From Spirochaetaceae bacterium (lineage in GTDB: Bacteria; Spirochaetota; Spirochaetia; DSM-27196; SLST01), in contig SKVA01000042.1 in NCBI GenBank assembly GCA_007129695.1, positions 1-6,233 on the forward strand: a DNA stretch of 6,233 nt, given 5' to 3'. How positions within the stretch are numbered: position 1 is the first letter of the stretch; the number at the start of each line of letters is the position of its first letter. The translations under genes and the position numbers were made by a program. Below the pieces are notes generated by a model. It ran no database searches, was not told the DNA's origin, and worked only from the letters and a program-made list of their open reading frames with translations. Below, piece after piece: positions 1-6,233 of the stretch.

Positions 1-789
1 GACGACGATCGCTGCCCCGTCGGTGGTGAGCGCGTAGAACTGGCGCGACGACGGATGGAAGACGCCGCCGGTGAAGCCGCCGTCCAGATAGCCGACCGCC
101 TGGCCGCGCGTCTCGTCGACGAGCGCGAGTCGGCGCTCGGACACCCCGACCAGAAACCGGAAGTTCGGGCTGATGTGCCAGTCGTACGGACCGCCGTCGA
201 CGCGGACCGTAGCGACCGCGTCACCCGACGCGGTCAGCGCGAAGACCAGATCGTTTCCGCGGTTCCCGTAGACGCGCGTAGCGCGGCGGTTGAACGCGAT
301 CGTTCCCGCGCCGAGCGACGGCGCCGCCCGGCCCGTGCCGGTGATTCGTCCCTGCCGGTGCGGGAGCTCGGTCCAGTTCGTCCCGCCGGTGTAGGCCAGG
401 ATCGTCTCGCCCATGCTGCTGAAGCCTATAGTCTGCGTGCCTGCAGGCAGCGCGACCGACCAGACCGGCGCGTGCGACTCGGCGTCGACGACCACCGCGC
501 GCGCGTCGTCGGCGAAGACGAAGAAGACGTACTTCCCGCCCGGCGTCGGCACGATCTGCGGTGTCGCGACGCCGGAGCTCCCGGAGCCGGCCGCCGGATC
601 GTAGTCCGAGGTCGCCAGTCGACCCGATCCGACGATCGCGCCGTCGCGCGGGTCGATCGCGACGTAGCGGTCCGCCGACGCCGCGTAGATCCAGTCGGAC
701 TGCGCGAAGGCGGTCGCGCCAATGAGCACGAACAGCATCGCTGCCACCCCGCGCATCAGCCCACTGCGCCGCATAATACCACTCTGCAT
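1..789 (-). CDS. Secreted beta-propeller-like (YVTN/PQQ-repeat-like) protein, 3' end beyond window
   Basis: The minus-strand frame is open from the ATG at 789 to the left edge, giving 263 residues with no stop, so the C-terminus lies outside the window. Residues 7-30 form a signal peptide: arginines 7-8 and 13, a hydrophobic core (VAAMLFVLIGATAFA) and a likely signal peptidase I cut after AFA (29/30). The mature part has repeating short beta-strand units: DWIYAASADRYVAIDPRDG (32-50), GGKYVFFVFADDARAVVVDA (84-103), then about 160-196, 203-228 and 242-263. Each has the 'display value / time or sequence marker / hydrophobic strand' look of YVTN- or PQQ-type propeller blades. No catalytic motif is visible, so an extracytoplasmic binding or scaffold role is only inferred. 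In-frame ATGs at 774, 756 and 738 are alternative starts. I prefer 789 because a GGGG stretch lies 6 nt upstream and a good promoter lies further up; 774 would give a tidier signal peptide starting MRRSG. The gene is probably transcribed separately from the upstream isocitrate dehydrogenase. Confidence 0.75.
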   Translation of the reverse strand, partial: MQSGIMRRSGLMRGVAAMLFVLIGATAFAQSDWIYAASADRYVAIDPRDGAIVGSGRLATSDYDPAAGSGSSGVATPQIVPTPGGKYVFFVFADDARAVVVDAESHAPVWSVALPAGTQTIGFSSMGETILAYTGGTNWTELPHRQGRITGTGRAAPSLGAGTIAFNRRATRVYGNRGNDLVFALTASGDAVATVRVDGGPYDWHISPNFRFLVGVSERRLALVDETRGQAVGYLDGGFTGGVFHPSSRQFYALTTDGAAIVV

Positions 790-798
790 CAGATACCC

Positions 799-820
799 CA
801 CTAAATCGGTTGATTTACTG
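799..820 (-). repeat. AT-rich inverted repeat in the 5' leader of the beta-propeller gene
   Basis: TAAATC and GATTTA form a perfect 6-bp stem around a 4-nt loop (802-817). Beyond one G.G mismatch the pairing continues for two more base pairs, to 799 and 820. The repeat lies exactly between the predicted transcription start and the GGGG ribosome-binding stretch. It could be an operator or a small leader hairpin that affects ribosome access. It is AT-rich in a GC-rich genome, which makes chance less likely, but its function is unproven. Confidence 0.5.
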
Positions 821-826
821 CTGTAT

Positions 827-855
827 AAGATACGCGCCCGGCCCGTTTCTGACAA
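827..855 (-). promoter_or_regulatory. Promoter of the beta-propeller gene
   Basis: On the minus strand, TTGTCA (855-850) is followed by a 17-nt spacer and TATCTT (832-827), a good sigma70-type -35/-10 pair. Transcription would begin near 820, leaving a leader of about 30 nt before the ATG at 789. That leader contains the inverted repeat at 799-820. Confidence 0.6.
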
Positions 856-886
856 GTGGAGTCGCCATCCGATCAGCGGGAGACGT

Positions 887-917
887 CGGAGGGCGACATC
901 GGGGTCGCCCCCCTCCG
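887..917 (-). terminator. Hairpin just past the isocitrate dehydrogenase stop codon
   Basis: GGGCGAC (891-897) pairs perfectly with GTCGCCC (904-910) around a 6-nt loop. After a 3-nt bulge (911-913), CGGA (887-890) pairs with TCCG (914-917), giving an 11-bp GC-rich stem. It begins 7 nt past the TAG stop of the dehydrogenase gene on the minus strand. No T-tract follows, so it is not a textbook intrinsic terminator. It may act as a 3'-end stabiliser or a U-less terminator. Confidence 0.45.
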
Positions 918-924
918 TGTCGCG

Positions 925-2187
<1,263 letters not shown>

Positions 2188-2194
2188 TTCCTGT

Positions 2195-2200
2195 ATTATA
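2195..2200 (-). promoter_or_regulatory. -10 box of the icd promoter
   Basis: A perfect TATAAT (2200-2195 on the minus strand) lies 7 nt before the icd ATG. It sits inside an 11-bp palindrome, TGTATTATACA (2192-2202). No convincing -35 hexamer is found at 16-18 nt. Transcription is expected to start at about 2188, at or one base before the start codon. The only Shine-Dalgarno-like bases (AGGA) end one nt before the ATG, too close for normal use, so a leaderless mRNA is likely. Confidence 0.55.
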
Positions 2201-2229
2201 CAGCGCCGGCGCGAGTCGGGGTAGTATCT

Positions 2230-2247
2230 CCGACGTTCAACCGTCGG
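2230..2247 (-). repeat. Short inverted repeat across the stop codon of the TPR-like gene
   Basis: CCGACG (2230-2235) and CGTCGG (2242-2247) form a 6-bp stem with a 6-nt loop. The loop holds the TGA stop of the upstream minus-strand gene. There is no T-run, so it is at most a weak terminator or a chance GC hairpin. Confidence 0.3.
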
Positions 2248-2971
2248 TCGGGGCCGCGGCGGGAGCCGGAGTCGGAGCCGGGCCGGCGGCGGTGAAGCAG
2301 GGGAGGGTGCCGCCCGCAGCCGGCAGATCGCACGACCCGTCGTAGCGCGCGATCACCGACACGGAGTCGCCGTTGCGCAGGCGCGTCAGGCGCGGCATGT
2401 CGACGACGACGCGGTCGCCCAGGTGGCCGACCCATCGGTCGGCTCGCGTCTCAACGACGACCGTGTCCCGCCGCGCGCTCACCGTGCCCCAGACGACCAT
2501 CGATACGGTGCCGTCGATCAGGTATAGATCTCCTCTCGCGATCGAGTCCGAGGCGATGTCGCGATACTGAAGCGGTTGCGCCTGCGAGGCCAGCGTAGCC
2601 GCGAGCACGCGCGTGTGCTCGTGGTCGGGGCTTGCGAACAGGAGTCTGGTGTAGGTCTGGAACGTCACAGCCGGGTCGGGATTGCCGCCGAGCTCGAGCG
2701 CGCGCGCGTAGCGGAACCACTCGTGCGGATCGTCCATCCCGGCCGCGATCGCGTCGCGGTACGTGTCGGCTGCGCGCTGATAGTGCTCGAAGTCGAAGTA
2801 GGTTGCCGCCTTGGAAATCGTCGCGGCCAGATCGGGCGATATCGTCGGACGGGGATCGGGCGCGAAGTCGACGACCAACAGCACGATCGTCGATACGGCC
2901 AACAGAGCAGTTACTACCCAGAGTACAGAAGCAGCGCGGCGTCCCACGGATCCCTCGGCCCATTGAACCAT
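2237..2971 (-). CDS. Single-pass membrane protein with TPR-like helices and a beta-rich C-terminal domain; function unknown
   Basis: I do not recognise a named family. From the ATG at 2971 the protein has 244 residues. Arginines 11-12 precede one hydrophobic segment at about 13-36, so the N-terminus should be inside and the rest outside the cytoplasmic membrane. Residues about 46-130 are helical with TPR-like spacing ([20 protein letters not shown], 59-78, then [19 protein letters not shown], 83-101, and TYTRLL). Residues about 145-212 alternate hydrophobic strands and glycines ([38 protein letters not shown]), compatible with an OB-like barrel. C214 and C225 could form a disulfide if exported. 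The tail (231-244) is Ala/Pro-rich. The start at 2971 is preferred because GGAG lies 7 nt upstream. A start at 3028 is also possible in frame but would add a polar 19-residue extension and overlap the start of the divergent repressor gene. The gene diverges from that repressor with 55 bp between starts, but no functional link is shown. Confidence 0.75.
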   Translation of the reverse strand: MVQWAEGSVGRRAASVLWVVTALLAVSTIVLLVVDFAPDPRPTISPDLAATISKAATYFDFEHYQRAADTYRDAIAAGMDDPHEWFRYARALELGGNPDPAVTFQTYTRLLFASPDHEHTRVLAATLASQAQPLQYRDIASDSIARGDLYLIDGTVSMVVWGTVSARRDTVVVETRADRWVGHLGDRVVVDMPRLTRLRNGDSVSVIARYDGSCDLPAAGGTLPCFTAAGPAPTPAPAAAPTDG

Positions 2972-2978
2972 TTTTCTG

Positions 2979-2982
2979 CTCC
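2979..2982 (-). promoter_or_regulatory. Ribosome binding site that decides the start of the TPR-like gene
   Basis: GGAG on the minus strand (2982-2979) is separated by 7 nt (CAGAAAA) from the ATG at 2971. No such motif precedes the longer in-frame ATG at 3028. I saw no convincing -35/-10 pair for this gene; any promoter must overlap the divergent repressor promoter or its first codons. Confidence 0.6.
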
Positions 2983-2991
2983 GCTGTCTAT

Positions 2992-3020
2992 TTGACAAAG
3001 GCGACACGCCGTACGATGCT
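2992..3020 (+). promoter_or_regulatory. Promoter of the DeoR-type repressor gene, with probable operator
   Basis: A perfect TTGACA -35 (2992-2997), a 17-nt spacer and GATGCT as -10 (3015-3020) put the transcription start at about 3027, which is the A of the ATG. There is no Shine-Dalgarno sequence. The spacer contains AAAGGCGACACGC (2997-3009), repeated exactly at 3840-3852 in front of the next gene. A TGTC-N5-GACA inverted repeat (2985-2997) overlaps the -35. This layout fits an autoregulated DeoR-family repressor whose binding would block RNA polymerase. Confidence 0.6.
2997..3009 (+). repeat. Copy 1 of a 13-bp promoter repeat (AAAGGCGACACGC)
   Basis: This is identical to positions 3840-3852. 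Both copies are preceded by GAC plus an A-run and lie between a TTGACA and a start codon (17 and 14 nt between repeat and start codon). It is a candidate binding site for the repressor encoded at 3027-3797; this is inferred from position only. Confidence 0.6.
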
Positions 3021-3026
3021 GATTGC

Positions 3027-3797
3027 ATGTCCAGCGACGCGATTCCGGTCGAGCGCCAGCAACGGATCCTCGAACTCGTCGACCAGCGCGGTGTGATCCG
3101 TGTGAACGACCTGAGCCGGGAGTTCGACGTGTCGGAGATGACGATCCGACGCGATCTGATCGCGCTCGAAGCGCACGGGCTGCTGCGCCGGTCTCACGGA
3201 GGCGCGATCTCACGGAGGCGGTTTCAGCAGGAGCCGTACTTCGACCAGAAAGGTCAACGCAACCACGCGGAGAAGGTCGCGATTGCCGCACGCGCGGTTG
3301 AGCTCGTCGAACCGGGTGAGACGATTCTGGTGCACAGCGGCAGCACGACGCTCGAGCTCCTGCGGCGGTTGCCGAACGTGGAGCTTCGCGTCGTGACCAG
3401 CAATGCCGGCGCGCTGCAAACGATCTCCGCGTCTGAGATCGAGTGCATCGTGATCGGAGGCGTCTATCGTCCACGATCTAACTCATTTGTCGGCGGGTTT
3501 GCGGTGCAGATGCTGCGCGGTATTCACGGCGCAAAGTGCTTCATCGGCGTCGACGGGATCAGCCTGGAAGCCGGGATCACCACGCCTCACCACCAGGAGG
3601 CCGAGATCGCGCGGCAGATGATCGAGCAGACGAGTGGGTCGGTGATCGTGCTCGCCGATTCGTCGAAGATCGGCGGTATCGCGCCGTTCGTGACCGCGTC
3701 GCTCGATCGAGTCGACATCGTGATCACCGACGCCGCGGCCGACCGCGAGTACGTTCGCGCGCTCGAGGAGCGCGGAATCACCGTCCTGCTCGCCTGA
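3027..3797 (+). CDS. DeoR/GlpR-family transcriptional repressor
   Basis: This 256-residue protein has the full DeoR layout. An N-terminal winged helix-turn-helix (about 8-62) carries the family signature: VNDLSREFDVSEMTIRRDL with recognition helix about 36-48, then ALEAHGLLRRSHGGA. A DeoR C-terminal sensor domain (about 78-235) follows, with HSGSTT (103-108), VTSNAG, IGGVYRP, GVDGIS (174-179) and ADSSKIG (210-216). Members of this family bind phosphorylated sugars or glycerol-3-phosphate and release DNA. Length equals the family norm (about 250 aa). The ATG at 3027 is chosen because the HTH begins at the expected distance and the promoter ends at this codon; no ribosome binding site is present. 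It is followed after 69 bp by a GlpA-like dehydrogenase, the usual context of GlpR, so glycerol-3-phosphate is the likeliest inducer. The effector itself cannot be read from sequence, so no gene symbol is given. Confidence 0.93.
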   Translation: MSSDAIPVERQQRILELVDQRGVIRVNDLSREFDVSEMTIRRDLIALEAHGLLRRSHGGAISRRRFQQEPYFDQKGQRNHAEKVAIAARAVELVEPGETILVHSGSTTLELLRRLPNVELRVVTSNAGALQTISASEIECIVIGGVYRPRSNSFVGGFAVQMLRGIHGAKCFIGVDGISLEAGITTPHHQEAEIARQMIEQTSGSVIVLADSSKIGGIAPFVTASLDRVDIVITDAAADREYVRALEERGITVLLA

Positions 3798-3801
3798 TCG
3801 A

Positions 3802-3852
3802 TTTCTGACAAAACGAACATAAACAACCATTGACAGACAAAAGGCGACACGC
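3802..3852 (+). promoter_or_regulatory. Probable operator region for the DeoR-type repressor
   Basis: This AT-rich stretch lies between the repressor stop and the fusion gene. It contains four GACA motifs (3807, 3832, 3836 and 3846) and ACGAACAT (3813-3820), which equals a half-site of the E. coli GlpR operator consensus. The left partner (ATTTCTGA, 3801-3808) matches the inverted half only partly. A- and C-rich repeats such as ACAAAAC, ATAAACAAC and AGACAAAAG resemble sites described for DeoR-family regulators. The 13-mer at 3840-3852 is shared with the repressor's own promoter. Confidence 0.55.
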
Positions 3853-3858
3853 GATACT
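3830..3858 (+). promoter_or_regulatory. Promoter of the fused dehydrogenase/oxidoreductase gene
   Basis: A perfect TTGACA -35 (3830-3835), a 17-nt spacer and a GATACT -10 (3853-3858) predict transcription from about 3865-3867. The GTG start codon is at 3867, so the mRNA would have zero to two leader bases; no Shine-Dalgarno is present. The geometry is the same as at the repressor promoter (TTGACA, 17 nt, GATGCT). Confidence 0.6.
3840..3852 (+). repeat. Copy 2 of the 13-bp promoter repeat (AAAGGCGACACGC)
   Basis: An exact match to 2997-3009, lying within the -35/-10 spacer of the fusion-gene promoter. Binding here would occlude the promoter. Confidence 0.6.
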
Positions 3859-3866
3859 TTTCACTC

Positions 3867-6233
3867 GTGGAAACGGTACGGGTTGCGATCATCGGAGCGG
3901 GCGTCTCGGGCGCGGCGATCGCGCGACGGCTGTCGGAGTACGATCTTTCGGTCGCGCTGATCGAAAAGGAGTCCGACGTGTCGTTCGGCACGTCGAAGGC
4001 CAACTCCGGAATCATCCACGGCGGCTTCCACCACAACACGAAGTACTTGAAGGCTCGGCTGGAGGTGCAAGGCGCCGGGATGTACCCGCAGCTTCACCGC
4101 GAGCTCGGATTCCCGTACCGCCGGTGCGGGATCGTCGTCGCCGCGTTCACGCCGGAAGAAATGACGGCGGTCGAGCATCTCTACCGTCAGGGCGTTGACA
4201 ACGACTCTGCCGGGATCGAGTTGTGCGGCGCCGACCGGATTCACGGGCTCGAACCGAAGCTCCACGCCGACGTGATCGGCGGGCTCTACGCGCCGGCCGG
4301 CGGCATCATCGAGCCGTACCGGTTCGTCTTCGCGCTCGTGGAGAACGCCGAGCGCAACGGCGTGCGCGTGCTGCGCGAGTTCGAGGTGCGCGAAGCGGCC
4401 GTCGACCGCGACGCGTTCATGCTCACCAGCGGCGACGGCCGGTCGATCCGCGCCGACTTCGTCGTGAACGCGGCCGGGCTCTACGCCGATCGGGTGTCGG
4501 CGATCTTCGGTGCCGAATCGTTCGCGATCCATCCGCGCAAGGGCGAGTATCATCTGCTCGACCGGCGCACCGCCGCGTGCCCCGCGCGCGTCGTGTTCCC
4601 AGTCCCGACGAGCGTGTCGAAGGGCATGCTCGTGATACCCACCGTCGAAGGAACCGTTCTGCTCGGTCCCACGGCCGACGCGGTCGACAGCAAGGACGAC
4701 GTCGACACCGATGGCAGCCGCCTGAGCGAGATCGTCTCGTCCGCGCAGCGGCTCATCCCGTCGGTCTCCGCGAAGGACATCATCACGTCGTTCGCTGGGC
4801 TGCGCCCGGCGCTCGAAGACGGCGACTTCCTGATTCGTGAGTCGTCGGTTGTGCCGCGGTTCATCCAGGTCGCCGGAGTCCAGAGCCCCGGGCTCACCGC
4901 CGCGCCGGCGGTCGCCGAGCTGGTCAAGGACCTCCTGAAGGCGGCGGGATGCGAACTCACCGAACGGCGGAGCTTCTCGCGTACCCTCAGTCCGGTGCGG
5001 CGCAGTCGGCTGCTCGACGACGATCGGCTTGCCGACGCGTGGCACGCCGACCCCGACGTTGGGGAGGCGGTGTGCCGGTGCGAGACCGTGACGCGCGACG
5101 AGGTCCGCGCGGCGATCGCGGCCGGCCATACTACGCTCGACGGAATCAAGTTTTACAGCCGCGCCGGGGCAGGCCGCTGCCAGGGCGCGTTCTGCACGCC
5201 CAGACTGATCCAGATCGTCTGCGAGGAGACGGGCCTCTGTGCGACCGCGGTCACCAAGCGCGGGCCGGGAAGCGAGTTGCTCGTCGACAGCCTGCCGGGG
5301 ACGCCCGACACGCCGGCCATCCGCGCAGGCACTATCCGCTCGACTCGATCGCGATCTACGCCGAACGCCGACGCCGACCGCTCCGTCGACGCAATCGTGA
5401 TCGGCGGCGGCGCCGCGGGCCTTGCCGCCGCGAGCGAGATCTCGCAGGCCGGGTTCCAGGCGCTTGTTGTCGACCGTGAGCCCGCGCTCGGCGGAATCCT
5501 CAGGCAGTGCATCCACAACGGATTCGGCCTCCAGGAGTTCGAGGAGGAACTCACCGGCCCCGAGTACGCCGAGCGCTACGTCGAAGAGGCCGACCAGTAC
5601 CGGATCGATCGCGTGACGTCGACGACCGCGCTCGCGATCCGCAGCGTCGCGGCTGACACGCCCCGCGACGCCCAGGGCTTCCTCACGACGCTCCTGTCGA
5701 AGGGACGCGGGGTCGGGCACGTGCGAAGCCGCGCGGTCGTGCTGGCGATGGGCAGCCGCGAGCGCAACCGCGGGAGCATCCAGATCCCGGGCGCCCGGCC
5801 CGCCGGAGTGATGACCGCCGGTGCCGCGCAACGGCTCATCAACATGGAGGGGATGATTCCCGGTACGCGCGCGGTCATCGTCGGCAGCGGCGACATCGGT
5901 TTGATAATGGCGCGGCGCATGAAGCTGATCGGAGCCGACGTCGAGGCGGTCATAGAAATCCAGCCGGTGCCATCCGGTATCAACCGGAACATCGTCCAGT
6001 GTCTGGACGACTTCGGCATCCCGCTCTACCTGGGCCACGTCGTGACCGCGATCCATGGCAGCCGTCGCGTGACCGGCGTGACCGTCGCGCCGATCGAAAA
6101 CGGCGTCCCGCGAGCCGACCGGAGCTTCCGGATCGACTGCGATACCGTGCTGCTGTCGGTCGGGCTGATCCCGGAGAACGAGCTGTCCCGCGAGCTCGGC
6201 GTCGCGCTGCACGCGCAGACAAGCGGTCCGATC
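3867..6233 (+). CDS. Fusion: GlpA-like FAD dehydrogenase + BFD-like [2Fe-2S] domain + FAD/NAD(P) oxidoreductase (3' end beyond window)
   Basis: The frame is open for 789 codons from GTG 3867 to the right edge. I read every row and found no stop or frame slip. Part 1 (about 1-360) is a DAO-fold FAD dehydrogenase: GAGVSG (10-15), E33 for the FAD ribose, TSKANSGIIHGGF (42-54), GLRP (311-314) and SPGLTAAPA (340-348). It resembles the GlpA-like anaerobic glycerol-3-phosphate dehydrogenase subunits of anaerobes such as Thermotoga; L-2-hydroxyglutarate oxidases are the alternative. Part 2 (about 400-460) has the BFD-like cluster ligands C403, C405, C438 and C443. After a Pro/Arg/Ser/Thr-rich linker (about 478-505), part 3 starts with a second dinucleotide fold, GGGAAG (513-518) with D536. 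It continues with GGILRQCIHNGFGL (542-555) and a NAD(P)-binding GSGDIG (673-678). Part 3 is normally a separate protein of about 420 aa; 285 residues are visible. Electrons probably pass from substrate FAD through the iron-sulfur centre to the second flavin and then NAD(P) or another acceptor. An in-frame TGA at 3831 leaves GTG 3867 as the only good start. Control by the adjacent repressor is inferred from the promoter. Confidence 0.9.
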   Translation, partial: METVRVAIIGAGVSGAAIARRLSEYDLSVALIEKESDVSFGTSKANSGIIHGGFHHNTKYLKARLEVQGAGMYPQLHRELGFPYRRCGIVVAAFTPEEMTAVEHLYRQGVDNDSAGIELCGADRIHGLEPKLHADVIGGLYAPAGGIIEPYRFVFALVENAERNGVRVLREFEVREAAVDRDAFMLTSGDGRSIRADFVVNAAGLYADRVSAIFGAESFAIHPRKGEYHLLDRRTAACPARVVFPVPTSVSKGMLVIPTVEGTVLLGPTADAVDSKDDVDTDGSRLSEIVSSAQRLIPSVSAKDIITSFAGLRPALEDGDFLIRESSVVPRFIQVAGVQSPGLTAAPAVAELVKDLLKAAGCELTERRSFSRTLSPVRRSRLLDDDRLADAWHADPDVGEAVCRCETVTRDEVRAAIAAGHTTLDGIKFYSRAGAGRCQGAFCTPRLIQIVCEETGLCATAVTKRGPGSELLVDSLPGTPDTPAIRAGTIRSTRSRSTPNADADRSVDAIVIGGGAAGLAAASEISQAGFQALVVDREPALGGILRQCIHNGFGLQEFEEELTGPEYAERYVEEADQYRIDRVTSTTALAIRSVAADTPRDAQGFLTTLLSKGRGVGHVRSRAVVLAMGSRERNRGSIQIPGARPAGVMTAGAAQRLINMEGMIPGTRAVIVGSGDIGLIMARRMKLIGADVEAVIEIQPVPSGINRNIVQCLDDFGIPLYLGHVVTAIHGSRRVTGVTVAPIENGVPRADRSFRIDCDTVLLSVGLIPENELSRELGVALHAQTSGPI

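Noticed and set aside
55..804. 249-codon plus-strand open frame at the left end
   Set aside because: It is antisense to the signal-peptide-bearing propeller protein; its composition (Arg/Asp/Ala) and lack of motifs mark it as a shadow.
846..855. TTTCTGACAA, identical to 3802-3811, as a third repressor site
   Set aside because: Only a 10-mer matches, its flanks differ, and on the minus strand it is explained as the -35 region of the propeller promoter.
3798..3866. Terminator between the repressor and the fusion gene
   Set aside because: There is no stable hairpin followed by a T-run in these 69 bases. Read-through in addition to the second promoter is possible.
5340..5400. Possible frameshift or split between the two oxidoreductase parts
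   Set aside because: The codons read through without a stop, and both sides stay in the same frame with family motifs. No ATG or GTG with a ribosome site precedes the second nucleotide-binding fold, so it is treated as a genuine fusion.
3861..6212. 783-codon open frame on the minus strand opposite the fusion gene
   Set aside because: It is rich in Arg/Asp/Gly/Ala with no domain motifs, while the plus strand has clear catalytic and cofactor motifs throughout. It is a GC-rich antisense shadow.

Overview
The window comes from a high-GC bacterium (GC-rich third codon positions, frequent TCG/GCG/CGC codons) and is almost fully coding. I cannot assign a genus. An E. coli-type NADP isocitrate dehydrogenase and three start codons that sit at or next to the predicted transcription start fit several high-GC phyla (for example Spirochaetota, Chloroflexota, Deinococcota), so taxonomy stays open. 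I see no tRNA, rRNA, CRISPR, insertion sequence or phage gene.

Left part (minus strand, read right to left from about 2971 to 1): a single-pass membrane protein with TPR-like helices and a beta-rich C-terminal part (2971-2237), NADP-dependent isocitrate dehydrogenase (2187-925), and a secreted beta-propeller-like protein that begins at 789 and runs off the left edge. The last two have recognisable sigma70-type promoter elements, so this is more likely three separately transcribed genes than a tight operon.

Right part (plus strand): a DeoR/GlpR-family repressor (3027-3797), then a 69-bp AT-rich control region, then a long reading frame (3867 to beyond 6233). That frame joins, without a stop, a GlpA-like FAD dehydrogenase with a C-terminal BFD-like [2Fe-2S] domain to a second FAD/NAD(P)-binding oxidoreductase of the type usually encoded by the next gene. 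The reading is a glycerol-3-phosphate (or similar 2-hydroxyacid/polyol-phosphate) oxidation unit controlled by its adjacent DeoR-type repressor.

The promoters of the repressor and of the fusion gene share an identical 13-mer (AAAGGCGACACGC) next to TTGACA -35 hexamers, plus repeated GACA motifs. This suggests that the repressor controls both itself and the fusion gene. The two-oxidoreductase fusion and this shared promoter design are the most interesting items. Everything else looks like ordinary housekeeping or hypothetical genes.
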